Below are positions 45,264-53,853 of a stretch of DNA of 64,000 bases, piece by piece. How positions within the stretch are numbered: the stretch's first letter is position 1; each line of letters opens with the position of its first letter. A program made the translations under genes and the position numbers. The stretch comes from Mycolicibacterium arabiense (GTDB lineage: Bacteria > Actinomycetota > Actinomycetes > Mycobacteriales > Mycobacteriaceae): positions 3,348,001 through 3,412,000 of the forward strand of contig NZ_AP022593.1 in the NCBI RefSeq assembly GCF_010731815.2, in the 5' to 3' direction. The notes beneath the pieces were generated by a model, which saw nothing but the letters and a program-made list of their open reading frames with translations, had not been told where the DNA came from and made no database searches.

Positions 45264-45973
45264 GGCTCGGACCCCGCCAGGTGCTCGCCGAAGAAGTCGG
45301 TGATCCGGCGCCAGGCGTCGTCACTCGCCGCCTCGGAGTAGCGGAAACTGGGCAGCATCTCGAAGATGCGCAGCCGCAGTGGGGCGTTGCGCCAGTCGTT
45401 CATGAAGGAGTGGCCCACCCCCGGGTACTCCTTGACGTCCCGCGGGACGCCTGCGTCCTCGAGCAGGGCGGACAGCTTGGCCGCTGCGCCCTTGAGCGTG
45501 GGGTCGTCGGCTCCGTAGCTGGCGACGACGGGGCACGCCCGGCGCAGCGAGTCGACGTCGGCGGGCCAGTTGCCGTAATTCGGCGCGGTCGCGTCGAACG
45601 ATCCGCGCGGCGCGAGCACCAGGCACATACCGCCGCCGATGCAGAAGCCGACCGAGCCCATCCGGCCGGTGCACCTCGGGTCCGCCGCGATCAGGTCGCG
45701 GACGGCCTCGACGTCGTCGACCGCCGGACCGACGCCGGTCTTCAGCGAGCGCATCATGCTGACCACGCAGCGTATGGCGTTGCCGCGGTACAGGTTCGGC
45801 GCAGCGGCGAGGAACCCGGCGGCGGCCAGGCGGTCGGCGTGCCGACGGATGTCGTCGGTGAGGCCACCTACGTCGTGGATGACCACCACCCCGGGCCACG
45901 GCCCGGGTCCGTCCGGCACCGCGAGGTATCCCGGCAGACTCCCCGCGCGAGTCTCGAACGTGGTGTCCGTCAT
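45260..45973 (-). CDS. Dienelactone hydrolase family protein
   Basis: 237-residue alpha/beta hydrolase with a Cys nucleophile. Cys111 is in VGFCIGGG, the Asp is probably in SYGADDPTLKG and the His in GVGHSFMND. Dienelactone hydrolases open lactone rings in aromatic degradation, and many members act on other esters. The ATG at 45973 has GAGGA seven bases upstream; ATG 46009 is weaker. Coupled to the MOSC gene by ATGA. Confidence 0.88.
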   Translation of the reverse strand: MTDTTFETRAGSLPGYLAVPDGPGPWPGVVVIHDVGGLTDDIRRHADRLAAAGFLAAAPNLYRGNAIRCVVSMMRSLKTGVGPAVDDVEAVRDLIAADPRCTGRMGSVGFCIGGGMCLVLAPRGSFDATAPNYGNWPADVDSLRRACPVVASYGADDPTLKGAAAKLSALLEDAGVPRDVKEYPGVGHSFMNDWRNAPLRLRIFEMLPSFRYSEAASDDAWRRITDFFGEHLAGSEP

Positions 45974-46030
45974 GGTCGGTCCTCGATGCGCACCCGTTCC
46001 ATGATCCACGCCCGGCCCATCGACCCCAGG

Positions 46031-46793
<763 letters not shown>

Positions 46794-46810
<17 letters not shown>

Positions 46811-47861
46811 CGGGCAGTCCCTTGGTGTAGATCGCGTCCTGGAACGTTTGCAGCGGCGCGGCCGACGGGATCTGCTTCTGCTCGGCCAGGAACTCCGACG
46901 CGCTCTGCAGGTTGGCAGCGAGATTGCCCGGCTTGCCTTCGGAGCCCAGCCATTCCGGCGAGGCGACCTCGGCGGGGGTCAGGTAGACGCCCTGCTTCAG
47001 CTGCCCTTCGAGCGCCTCCGGCGTCAGCCCGACCTCGGCGGCGATGGCCTTGGCCGCTGCGGCCGGGTCGTCTTTGATGACATCGAGTGCGCGTGCCTCC
47101 TGCTGTCGCCAGACGTCCACGACCTCGGGATGGGCGTCGGCGAACTCGGTGCGGACCGCGGCCAGGTCGAGGGTCGGCTTGCCGCCCTGGGCCAACTGGC
47201 GGCTGGTGATCAGATCCTTGCCGGTCTTGCGCAGGTCGTCGAGCGTCGGCAGCCAGGTGTACGCCGCATCGATGTCGCCACGATCCCATGCCGCGAGGAT
47301 CGCCTGCGGCTGCAAGTCGACCAGCTGAACGTCGTTGGGAGACAGGCCGTTCTGCGAGAGCGCCGCGAGCAGGCTGTAGTGCGCCGTCGACGCGAACGGC
47401 GTGGCGATCCGCTTGCCGCGCAGCTCGGGGATGCTGTTCACCCCGGCCTCGTTGCGGACCACCAGGGCCTCGTTGTCGCCGGCCACGTCCAGGACGAACG
47501 CCACCTTGTAGGGAATGTTCAGCGGTGCAGACAGACCGCGTGCCACGGGGCTCGAGCCGAGTGCGCCGAAGTCGAGTTCCTTGGCGATGAACGCGGTGTT
47601 GACGTCGGCGCCCGAGTCGAACTTGATCCACTTGATGTTGTAGTCGGGCAGTGCCTCTTCGAGCCACTTGTTGTTCTTGACGATCAGGTCACCGCTCGGG
47701 AACGACTGGTAGCCAAGGCGGATGGTCTCCTTGTCTGGATCACTCTGTCCGCTCCCGCCTCCGCCGACCGCGCAACCCGCCAGCGCCATGGTGGCGACCG
47801 CCGCAGCGGCCAGTGCCCGTAGCAGCGATGAGCGCTTGCGCGAAGAGCCAACCGGTGTCAT
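46794..47861 (-). CDS. ABC transporter substrate-binding lipoprotein (sulfonate/taurine type)
   Basis: 355-residue binding lipoprotein: signal with lipobox ATMALAGC, then a periplasmic binding fold of the NMT1/TauA type (RLGYQSFPSGDLIVKNNKWLEE, GKRIATPFASTAHYSLLAAL). The ATG at 47861 is preceded by GAGAGGA and overlaps the permease stop in ATGA. Probably captures an organosulfur compound such as taurine. Confidence 0.9.
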
Positions 47862-48721
47862 ATCTTTCCTCTCCAAGGGACGGCGCGCCGTTCAGCAGCG
47901 CGAAGTAGACCGTCGATGATCAGACCCGAGAACCCGATGGCGAAGATGCCGACGAGCACGACCGGGGTGTTGTTGTAATTGCTTGCGTCCTTGACCAATC
48001 CGCCGACACCGGGGAGGCCGTTGAACAGTTCCGCGGCTACCACCGACGAGTAGGCCATGCCGACTGCGAGCCGGATGCCGGTGAACGTCTCGGGCAGCGC
48101 CGACGGGATCACCACGTCGCGAATCACTTCCGCTCGGCTGGCGCCCAGCGCCCTGGCGGCTTCCTGCAGGCCGACCGGCGCCGCGACGACGGCGGCCGTG
48201 GTCGCGACCGCGGCGGGCGGCAGCGCTGCCAGTGCCAGCAGCGTGACCTTGGGTGCCTCGTCGATGCCCAGCCAGATCACGAGCAGGAAGAAGTACGCCA
48301 GCGGCGGCAGCGCGCGGATGAACGTCAGCCACGGCTCGAGCACGCTGCGCACCCAGCTCACCGACCCCATCACCAGGCCGAGCAGCACGCCGAGCACGAT
48401 GCCGATGATCACGCCCGCGGCCACGCGGCGCAGCGTCATGTACAGGTGCTCCCACAGCAGATAGCCGGCGTAGCCGCGGACGCCGTCGTGCGTCGTCGAC
48501 ACGTCGAGGAACGCGCGCCACACGGTGCTGGGGAACGGCACGAACGTCTGATTCCACACGCCGCTGGCGGCGACGAGTTGCCAGACGACGCCGAACACCA
48601 ACACCGACAGCACGGGGAGGGCAGCGCGGGTGGCCCTGCCACGCCACTTGTTCTTGGGCGCGTTGCGCACCGGCGAGTCGACCTGCGACTCGTCGGGCGT
48701 GATGTCGACGAAGACGGACAC
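47858..48721 (-). CDS. ABC transporter permease (sulfonate/taurine type)
   Basis: 287-residue inner-membrane permease with about six helices and the EAA-loop ARALGASRAEVIRDVVIPSALPETFTGIRL. First gene of the three-gene operon. The GTG at 48721 is preceded by an AGGAAAGTCAGG tract. The unusual order (permease first, then binding protein, then ATPase) is kept by tight coupling. An upstream palindrome (48798-48813) may control the operon. Confidence 0.89.
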   Translation of the reverse strand: MSVFVDITPDESQVDSPVRNAPKNKWRGRATRAALPVLSVLVFGVVWQLVAASGVWNQTFVPFPSTVWRAFLDVSTTHDGVRGYAGYLLWEHLYMTLRRVAAGVIIGIVLGVLLGLVMGSVSWVRSVLEPWLTFIRALPPLAYFFLLVIWLGIDEAPKVTLLALAALPPAAVATTAAVVAAPVGLQEAARALGASRAEVIRDVVIPSALPETFTGIRLAVGMAYSSVVAAELFNGLPGVGGLVKDASNYNNTPVVLVGIFAIGFSGLIIDGLLRAAERRAVPWRGKI

Positions 48722-48797
48722 GTGACCTGACTTTCCTGGTGTGAGCGGGCGGACGCGCTCAGCGACAGCAGGAGTCAGCAGGCGGTGTCACGCGCAT

Positions 48798-48813
48798 TCG
48801 GTATTCATACCGA
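48798..48813. promoter_or_regulatory. TCGGTAT-N2-ATACCGA palindrome upstream of the ABC operon
   Basis: Perfect 7-base arms around TC in the 184-base spacer between the divergent permease and diiron-protein genes. It is likely an operator for a sulfur or nitrogen regulator or a GntR/TetR protein. No riboswitch-like structure was recognised in the spacer. Confidence 0.5.
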
Positions 48814-48905
48814 TGCCCTGCAATCAGTCGAAGTACTGCGCTCGTGACGATTTTTAGTCCGCTGTAGTGGCGTTTCACGCGAGGGCTACCGGGTAGTTAT
48901 CGACG

Positions 48906-49931
48906 GTGACACTTGCGCACCCCATCGCCACCGAGCCGACGCTGCCCAGCGCGCGCGGCCCGCTATCCGCCACCGTGATCGACCTCCTCGCCGAGCGTGC
49001 TCCGCACGGACACCTGCAGCGCATCGAGTCCTCCGTGGGTGACGCCGACCCGTACGGACTCGACCTGCAGCTAGCCCTCGCCGTCTGTTACGAGCTGCAC
49101 TACAGCGGTTTCCGCGGTGTCGACTCCGGGTGGGAGTGGAACGCCGGCCTGCTGCACCTGCGCGGCCGGCTCGAAGACCTGTTCTTGGACGCTCTGCGCC
49201 GCGACGTCGGCCCGATCACCGCCGACGACACCGCCGAGGCCGAAATGACCCGGCTGTCCGTCGAACCCACCAGCGGCAACGGCCCCACGTGGCACTTCCT
49301 GAAGGACGGCACCTGGGAGCAGGTTCAGGAGTACTTCGTCCACCGCTCGATCTACCACCTCAAGGAGGGTGACCCGCACGCCTGGGCTATCCCCCGCCTG
49401 CGTGGCCGCGCGAAGGCCGCGTTCGTCGCGGTCGAGTTCGACGAGTTCGGTGGCGGACGCGCGTCGGAGATCCACCAAGAACTGTTCGCCGACCTGCTCG
49501 CCGCGTCCGGTCTGGACTCCTCGTACCTGGGTTACATGGACTACGCGGTGGGCGAGACGCTGGTCGCAGTGAACCTGATGTCGATGTTCGGGCTGCACCG
49601 CTCGTTGCGGGGCGCAGCGGTCGGGCACTTCGCGGCAACCGAGATCACCTCGCCGTCGGGGTCGCAGCGCATGGTGCGGGCGCTCAAGCGCCTGGGTGGG
49701 CCCGACGAGGCCATCAAGTTCTACGCAGAGCACGTGGAGGCCGACGCCGTGCACGAGCAGATCGTGCGCACCGACGTCGTCGGTGACCTGGTGATGCGTG
49801 AGCCGCGTGTCGAAGCTGACGTGATCTTCGGGATGCGGGCATTCGACTTCGTCGAGGACCGCCTGGCCGATCACATGGTCCGGTCGTGGACCCAGGGCAC
49901 GACGTCGCTGCGTCGCCCGCTCGACGACTGA
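48906..49931 (+). CDS. Iron-containing redox enzyme, heme-oxygenase-like diiron fold
   Basis: 341-residue all-helical protein resembling the actinobacterial iron-containing redox enzyme family in the heme-oxygenase-like diiron superfamily. Conserved-looking segments include CYELHYSGFRGVDSGWEWN, DEFGGGRASEIHQELFADLL, LGYMDYAVGETLVAVNL and AEHVEADAVHEQI; the Glu and His residues there are likely metal ligands. Such proteins use a diiron centre for oxidations; the substrate is unknown. It starts at GTG 48906, 184 bases from the divergent ABC operon, and faces the CDGSH/HemK pair, with only 25 bases between stops. Confidence 0.83.
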   Translation: MTLAHPIATEPTLPSARGPLSATVIDLLAERAPHGHLQRIESSVGDADPYGLDLQLALAVCYELHYSGFRGVDSGWEWNAGLLHLRGRLEDLFLDALRRDVGPITADDTAEAEMTRLSVEPTSGNGPTWHFLKDGTWEQVQEYFVHRSIYHLKEGDPHAWAIPRLRGRAKAAFVAVEFDEFGGGRASEIHQELFADLLAASGLDSSYLGYMDYAVGETLVAVNLMSMFGLHRSLRGAAVGHFAATEITSPSGSQRMVRALKRLGGPDEAIKFYAEHVEADAVHEQIVRTDVVGDLVMREPRVEADVIFGMRAFDFVEDRLADHMVRSWTQGTTSLRRPLDD

Positions 49932-49956
49932 CCCTGCGGGAGAACGCCGGCCGGAC

Positions 49957-50199
49957 CTACGCCTCGGCCGGCGCCTGCACGGTCACGGTCGTCGACGACT
50001 CGTCGTCCTTCGCGCGCTGACGGCGCCGGTGGCTGGTGTCACAAAGCGGATAGATCTTGCTGCGCCGACAGGTGCAGATGGCGCACATGAACCGGTCGGA
50101 TTCCACGACGGTGCCGTCGGGCATCTCGATGCGGACAGGGCCCTGCACCATTACCGGCCCGTTCGGGACGATGCGTACTACCCGGGCCTCGTCACTCAC
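49957..50199 (-). CDS. CDGSH-type iron-sulfur domain protein (mitoNEET-like)
   Basis: 80-residue protein. The cluster motif is CTCRRSKIYPLCDTSH: Cys42, Cys44, Cys53 and His57, the C-x-C-x8-C-x3-H 2Fe-2S set, with Thr instead of Gly in CDGSH. The N-terminal beta-rich part (VPNGPVMVQGPVRI) is typical. The GTG at 50199 overlaps the stop of the methyltransferase gene by four bases (GTGA). A role as electron or cluster carrier for the nearby diiron protein is a reasonable inference, not shown. Reading frames extended upstream to 51363 are not real. Confidence 0.88.
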   Translation of the reverse strand: MSDEARVVRIVPNGPVMVQGPVRIEMPDGTVVESDRFMCAICTCRRSKIYPLCDTSHRRRQRAKDDESSTTVTVQAPAEA

Positions 50200-50882
50200 G
50201 GCCGGACGGCTTCGATCACGGCGAGCCGTTCGTAGCGACGGCCCGGCTCGAGCCGGCCCGTGCGCTCCAGCCACGGGGCGCGCGCGGTCATCACGGGGCC
50301 GAATGGGATGCGCTGATGGGTAACGACATTCGAGCGCAGGCCTGCTGCGCGGAGCGCTTCGACGGTCTGGTCGATGCCTGCGAACTCGGAGTGCACGACG
50401 AGCAGTCTTCCCCGTTCGGTCAGCAGGTTCGGTGCGTACGCGCAGAGCGGGTCCAGCACCAGGCGCCCGTCGATGCCGGCGTCGAACGCCAGCCGCGGGC
50501 CCGCGTTCTCCGGAAGGTTCTCTTCGCTTTCTTCGTCGAACGGCACGTAGGGCGGATTGCTCAACACGAGGTCGAACGGGCCGAACTCGGCGGCCCGGGC
50601 CCAATGCCCGAGGTGCACGTCGACCTCGACGCCCGCAGCCACGGCGTTCGCGCGCGCGGACCGGACGGCGAGGCTGCTCAGGTCGAAGGCGGCGACCGAC
50701 GCCGCGCCCTGGGCTGCGGCGTTGATCGCGACGAAGCCGCTGCCCGTGCACAGGTCTACGACCCGCAAACCGGCAGGTGGAGCGTGGCGCTCCATCACGT
50801 CGACGATGAGTTGTGAATCTTCCTGAGGGCGATACACGCCTGGGGCGGTCATTTCGCTCGGCTCGAGGATGGCAGTTGTCAC
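50196..50882 (-). CDS. HemK2/MTQ2-type SAM-dependent methyltransferase
   Basis: 228-residue class I methyltransferase. Motif I VVDLCTGSGFVAINAAA; the NPPY motif (LVLSNPPYVPFDEESEENLP) identifies an amino-group N-methyltransferase, commonly a Gln methylase such as HemK/PrmC. This short form lacks the long N-terminal helical domain of PrmC. The GTG at 50882 has GGAG five bases upstream. It is coupled to the CDGSH gene. Target unknown; it may modify a protein connected with the neighbouring diiron or Fe-S proteins. Confidence 0.88.
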   Translation of the reverse strand: MTTAILEPSEMTAPGVYRPQEDSQLIVDVMERHAPPAGLRVVDLCTGSGFVAINAAAQGAASVAAFDLSSLAVRSARANAVAAGVEVDVHLGHWARAAEFGPFDLVLSNPPYVPFDEESEENLPENAGPRLAFDAGIDGRLVLDPLCAYAPNLLTERGRLLVVHSEFAGIDQTVEALRAAGLRSNVVTHQRIPFGPVMTARAPWLERTGRLEPGRRYERLAVIEAVRP

Positions 50883-51252
50883 ATCGGCTCCATTTCCCCA
50901 CGGTGGTTCGCCGTGTGGCTACAGCGACATATCCACTGGTGCCCTCTTGAAATCGAAATAAACCTGCCTGGTGAAGGGCCTGATCGACATCCACACTCGC
51001 TATGCGGGGCTCAGCGGCGTACTGTTCGAGTAGTCCACTCTTGGACACCACGCGCCGTTTAGTTAGAAGCGGACGACAAGGCTGCACCGTGTGATTCGGT
51101 CGCGCCCCCGCTTCGTTGAGTCTCCTGCGAGCGTCGGCATCCCCGGATTCTTCGTGCAGACACGGCAAATCGCCGGGTCCGTCGTTACGGACTGGATACG
51201 CCGCACGCTGTCGCGGCCGCATCCGTAGGACGCCTGTTAGGGGGTCCGCCCG
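50883..51252. other. Long spacer upstream of the SigF-type gene
   Basis: About 370 bases with no supported gene. It includes a small CACGG-N7-CCGTG hairpin near the methyltransferase start and TCCGT-N4-ACGGA at about 51179-51192. No convincing sigma-F consensus (GTTT-N15-17-GGGTAT) was found. The length suggests a regulated, multi-promoter 5' region for the sigma factor. Confidence 0.5.
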
Positions 51253-51309
51253 ATGACTACTTCTGCTTACGTGAACCAGGTCGACGAGTGTGCCGGAGGT
51301 GCCTCGTGA
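51253..51309 (+). CDS. 18-residue leader ORF coupled to the SigF-type gene
   Basis: ATG at 51253 encodes MTTSAYVNQVDECAGGAS and stops at TGA 51307-51309, overlapping the GTG (51306) of the sigma factor gene in GTGA. A GGGGG stretch lies about nine bases upstream. The sigma gene's own Shine-Dalgarno sequence (GGAGGT, 51295-51300) is inside it. Translation of the leader could adjust access to that site. Detected by eye only; conservation is unknown. Confidence 0.45.
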   Translation: MTTSAYVNQVDECAGGAS

Positions 51310-52208
51310 CCCTGCAAATGGACGCTTCCATGGACACTTCACTCCGGGCCGCCGAGGCCACACCGGACGACGGCATCGTGCAACTGACGCCGGTCGAGAT
51401 CGCGCCGGTCGAGATCACGCCGCCGGAGACCCCCGCGACGGCATCACGCCGGAACAACGACGAATACGCCGACGTCATCGACATGTTCCGCGTCATGCGT
51501 ATGTTCGACGAGGGCACACCGCAGCATCAGCGTCATCGCGACGCGATCATCGAACGCTGCCTGCCGCTGGCGGAGCACATCGCGCGCCACTATGACCGGC
51601 GCGGTGAGGACTTCGAGGACCTGCGTCAGATCGCCCGACTGGGTCTGGTCAATGCGGTCAACCGCTTCGACGCCGAAAAGGGCAGCGGTTTCCTGTCTTT
51701 CGCCGTCCCCACGATGATGGGCGAGGTGCGTAGGCACTTCCGCGATCACGGCTGGGCCATGCACGTGCCGCGCCGGCTCAAGGATCGCCACGTCCAGTTG
51801 ACGCGTGCGATCTCCGAGCTGACGCAGACCAAGGGCCGTGCGCCGACTCCCAGTGAGTTGGCGGAGTACCTGGAGGTCGACCGCGCGGACGTCGTCGAGA
51901 GCCTGGTGGCGTCGGCGGCCTACCGCACGCAGTCGATCGACGCGCCGGTTCCCGGTGGCGACGGCGACTCGAGGATGCTGGCCGACACGGTGGGTACCGT
52001 CGACCCGGCGTTCTCCCGCATCACCGACCAGGAGTCGGTGCGGCCACTCATCGCCGGTCTACCCGACCGCGAGCGGACGATCCTGTATCTGCGCTTCTTC
52101 GAATCGATGACGCAGAGCCAGATCGCCGAGCGCATCGGGGTGTCGCAGATGCACGTGTCGCGGATCCTGGAGCGCACGCTGAAGGATCTGCGCGAGAAGC
52201 TGGGTTAA
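51306..52208 (+). CDS. SigF/SigB-type RNA polymerase sigma factor
   Basis: 300-residue group 3 sigma factor. Region 2: ARHYDRRGEDFEDLRQIARL to FLSFAVPTMMGEVRRHFRDH; region 3: VHVPRRLKDRHVQLTRAI-type segment with TKGRAPTPSELAEYLE; region 4: LPDRERTILYLRFFESMTQSQIAERIGVSQMHVSRIL. It has a roughly 45-residue N-terminal extension, Pro/Glu/Thr-rich, that M. tuberculosis SigF (261 residues) lacks. GTG 51306 follows GGAGGT by five bases. No anti-sigma gene is adjacent, so it is likely a SigF paralog regulated elsewhere. A coupled leader ORF precedes it. Confidence 0.9.
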   Translation: MTLQMDASMDTSLRAAEATPDDGIVQLTPVEIAPVEITPPETPATASRRNNDEYADVIDMFRVMRMFDEGTPQHQRHRDAIIERCLPLAEHIARHYDRRGEDFEDLRQIARLGLVNAVNRFDAEKGSGFLSFAVPTMMGEVRRHFRDHGWAMHVPRRLKDRHVQLTRAISELTQTKGRAPTPSELAEYLEVDRADVVESLVASAAYRTQSIDAPVPGGDGDSRMLADTVGTVDPAFSRITDQESVRPLIAGLPDRERTILYLRFFESMTQSQIAERIGVSQMHVSRILERTLKDLREKLG

Positions 52209-52645
52209 CCAGCTACTGCGCCGCCCGCTTCGAGTTCGCGGGGTTTCGGCCACGAAGTCGGCAATTCGACTGCCCGCGCGCGGGCGGCGAGTGCCGACTT
52301 CGTCGCTGCGACGGCCGTGATCGCGGTGGCGGCTGCCACCCTCGCACCTGCTGCGGCCGACGCGGTCGTGATCGCGGCGGCAGAACACCACCGCTTCGCC
52401 TCGGCGAGCACGCGGTCCGTCGGTGCGACGCGGATGACCTCGCTGGCCGGGATGTATACGTAGTGCATGGTGTCGACGGTCAGCGCCGTCGCGCCCAGCA
52501 CGCTCGTCTCGCGGTACACCTCGCCGCACTTGCGGCAACGGACCTCGTAGCGCACGGAATCGGGACCGTCCTCGGTGAAGCAGTAATCAGCGATGGCGAC
52601 ACAGCTGGGGCAGCGGGCCACGCCACGCTCGACCACGGGATTCAT
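52205..52645 (-). CDS. Hypothetical zinc-ribbon protein
   Basis: 146-residue protein with two CxxC pairs (RCPSCVAI at about 12-15 and RCRKCGEV at about 37-40), a likely zinc ribbon, then an Ala-rich helical stretch of about 45 residues. The ATG at 52645 is the start. Its stop overlaps the SigF-type stop on TTAA (52205-52208). Not recognised as a known gene; a nucleic-acid or protein-binding adaptor is possible. Confidence 0.7.
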   Translation of the reverse strand: MNPVVERGVARCPSCVAIADYCFTEDGPDSVRYEVRCRKCGEVYRETSVLGATALTVDTMHYVYIPASEVIRVAPTDRVLAEAKRWCSAAAITTASAAAGARVAAATAITAVAATKSALAARARAVELPTSWPKPRELEAGGAVAG

Positions 52646-52691
52646 GCACTGATCCTGCGTCTACGCGCGCGTCGATACAGCAGGTCCGACC

Positions 52692-53750
52692 ATGTCGATG
52701 CCGTCCCGGTACGAAACCGAGATCAGCGGCTCCGCGATGATGGCTGCCATGACCGAGGTGCACGGGCGGGTGTGGCGACAGGGCAGGCCGCAGGAGGACT
52801 TCTCCTTCGACCACGTATCCGACTATCTCGCCGACGACGGCACGCTGGTGTGGGTCGACGTCTACGACCCGGACCACGCGACGCTGACCGCGCTGGCCGA
52901 CGAGCTGAAGCTCAACGTGTGGGCGGTCGAGGACGCGATGGCGCCCAACGAGCGCACGAAGGCCACCGTCTACCACTCGCACACGTTCTTCACCGTCTAC
53001 GCGATCGAGACGGTCGCGCCCAGCGACGACTCCAGCTCGACGCTGCTCAAGTACCGCATCTCCGGCTTCGTCCTGCCCCGGGGGCTGATCACCGTGCGCC
53101 TGCCTGCGGAGACGGGCGGGCGCTGGGACACCGGCCAGGTGTCCAACCGGTTCGACGAGCTGGGCGGCCAGGAGCACGGCGTCGGCGCCCTGGTGCACGG
53201 TCTGCTCGACGTGGTCGTCGACGGTCACTTCGACGCGGTACAGGCCCTCGACGACGGCATCGAGGCGCTGGAGGACGAGCTGTTCGCCGAGGACGGCCCC
53301 AAGGGCGGCGGGCTGCAGCGCAGGACTTTCCGCTTCCGCAAGGACCTCGTCGAGCTGCGGCGCGTGGTGCTGCCCATGCGCGAGGTCGTCAGCGCGATCC
53401 AGCACCGCCGGCTCGACGCGAAGACGTCGCCGGAACTCGATCCGCTCTACGCCGACCTGTACGACCACGTCCTGCGGGCGTCGGAGTGGACGGAATCGCT
53501 GCGCGACATGGTCACGACGGTGTTCGAGACCAACCTGTCGCTGCAAGACGCCCGGCTCAACACCGTGATGAAGAAGTTGACGGGCTGGGCCGCGGTCATT
53601 GCCGTGCCGACGGCCGTCACCGGCTTCTACGGACAGAACGTGCAATATCCCGGCATCGAGACCGTGCACGGGTTCGTCGTCAGCTCGGCGATCATCGTGG
53701 TTCTGGTGGCGCTGCTCTACGTCACGTTCAAGCGACGCGACTGGCTGTGA
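52692..53750 (+). CDS. corA: CorA family divalent cation transporter
   Basis: 352-residue CorA-type channel: large cytoplasmic N-terminal domain and two C-terminal transmembrane helices (about 293-315 and 325-345). The loop signature is GFYGQNV rather than GMN, so selectivity may differ from classical Mg2+ CorA (zinc or other divalent ions are possible in GxN variants). The ATG at 52692 has AGGTC upstream; in-frame ATGs at 52737 and 52749 are alternatives, and the latter gives a typical [10 protein letters not shown] start. Functions as a homopentamer in the plasma membrane. Confidence 0.88.
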   Translation: MSMPSRYETEISGSAMMAAMTEVHGRVWRQGRPQEDFSFDHVSDYLADDGTLVWVDVYDPDHATLTALADELKLNVWAVEDAMAPNERTKATVYHSHTFFTVYAIETVAPSDDSSSTLLKYRISGFVLPRGLITVRLPAETGGRWDTGQVSNRFDELGGQEHGVGALVHGLLDVVVDGHFDAVQALDDGIEALEDELFAEDGPKGGGLQRRTFRFRKDLVELRRVVLPMREVVSAIQHRRLDAKTSPELDPLYADLYDHVLRASEWTESLRDMVTTVFETNLSLQDARLNTVMKKLTGWAAVIAVPTAVTGFYGQNVQYPGIETVHGFVVSSAIIVVLVALLYVTFKRRDWL

Positions 53751-53853
53751 GCGCCGTTCGCCTCGGATCGCACGCCGCTCACCGGGACTAAGCGGACCGC
53801 TCACCGACAGAGGGGTGCGCGCGTGCCCGGCGGGCAAATGCGAGACTCTTCGG

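Noticed and set aside
48722..48905. A riboswitch or leader RNA upstream of the ABC operon.
   Set aside because: No known sulfur riboswitch motif was seen; only one short palindrome stands out.
50200..51363. Upstream extension of the CDGSH reading frame.
   Set aside because: The extra residues are Arg/Pro-rich and overlap the methyltransferase and the sigma factor; the GTG at 50199 has a coupled GTGA overlap.
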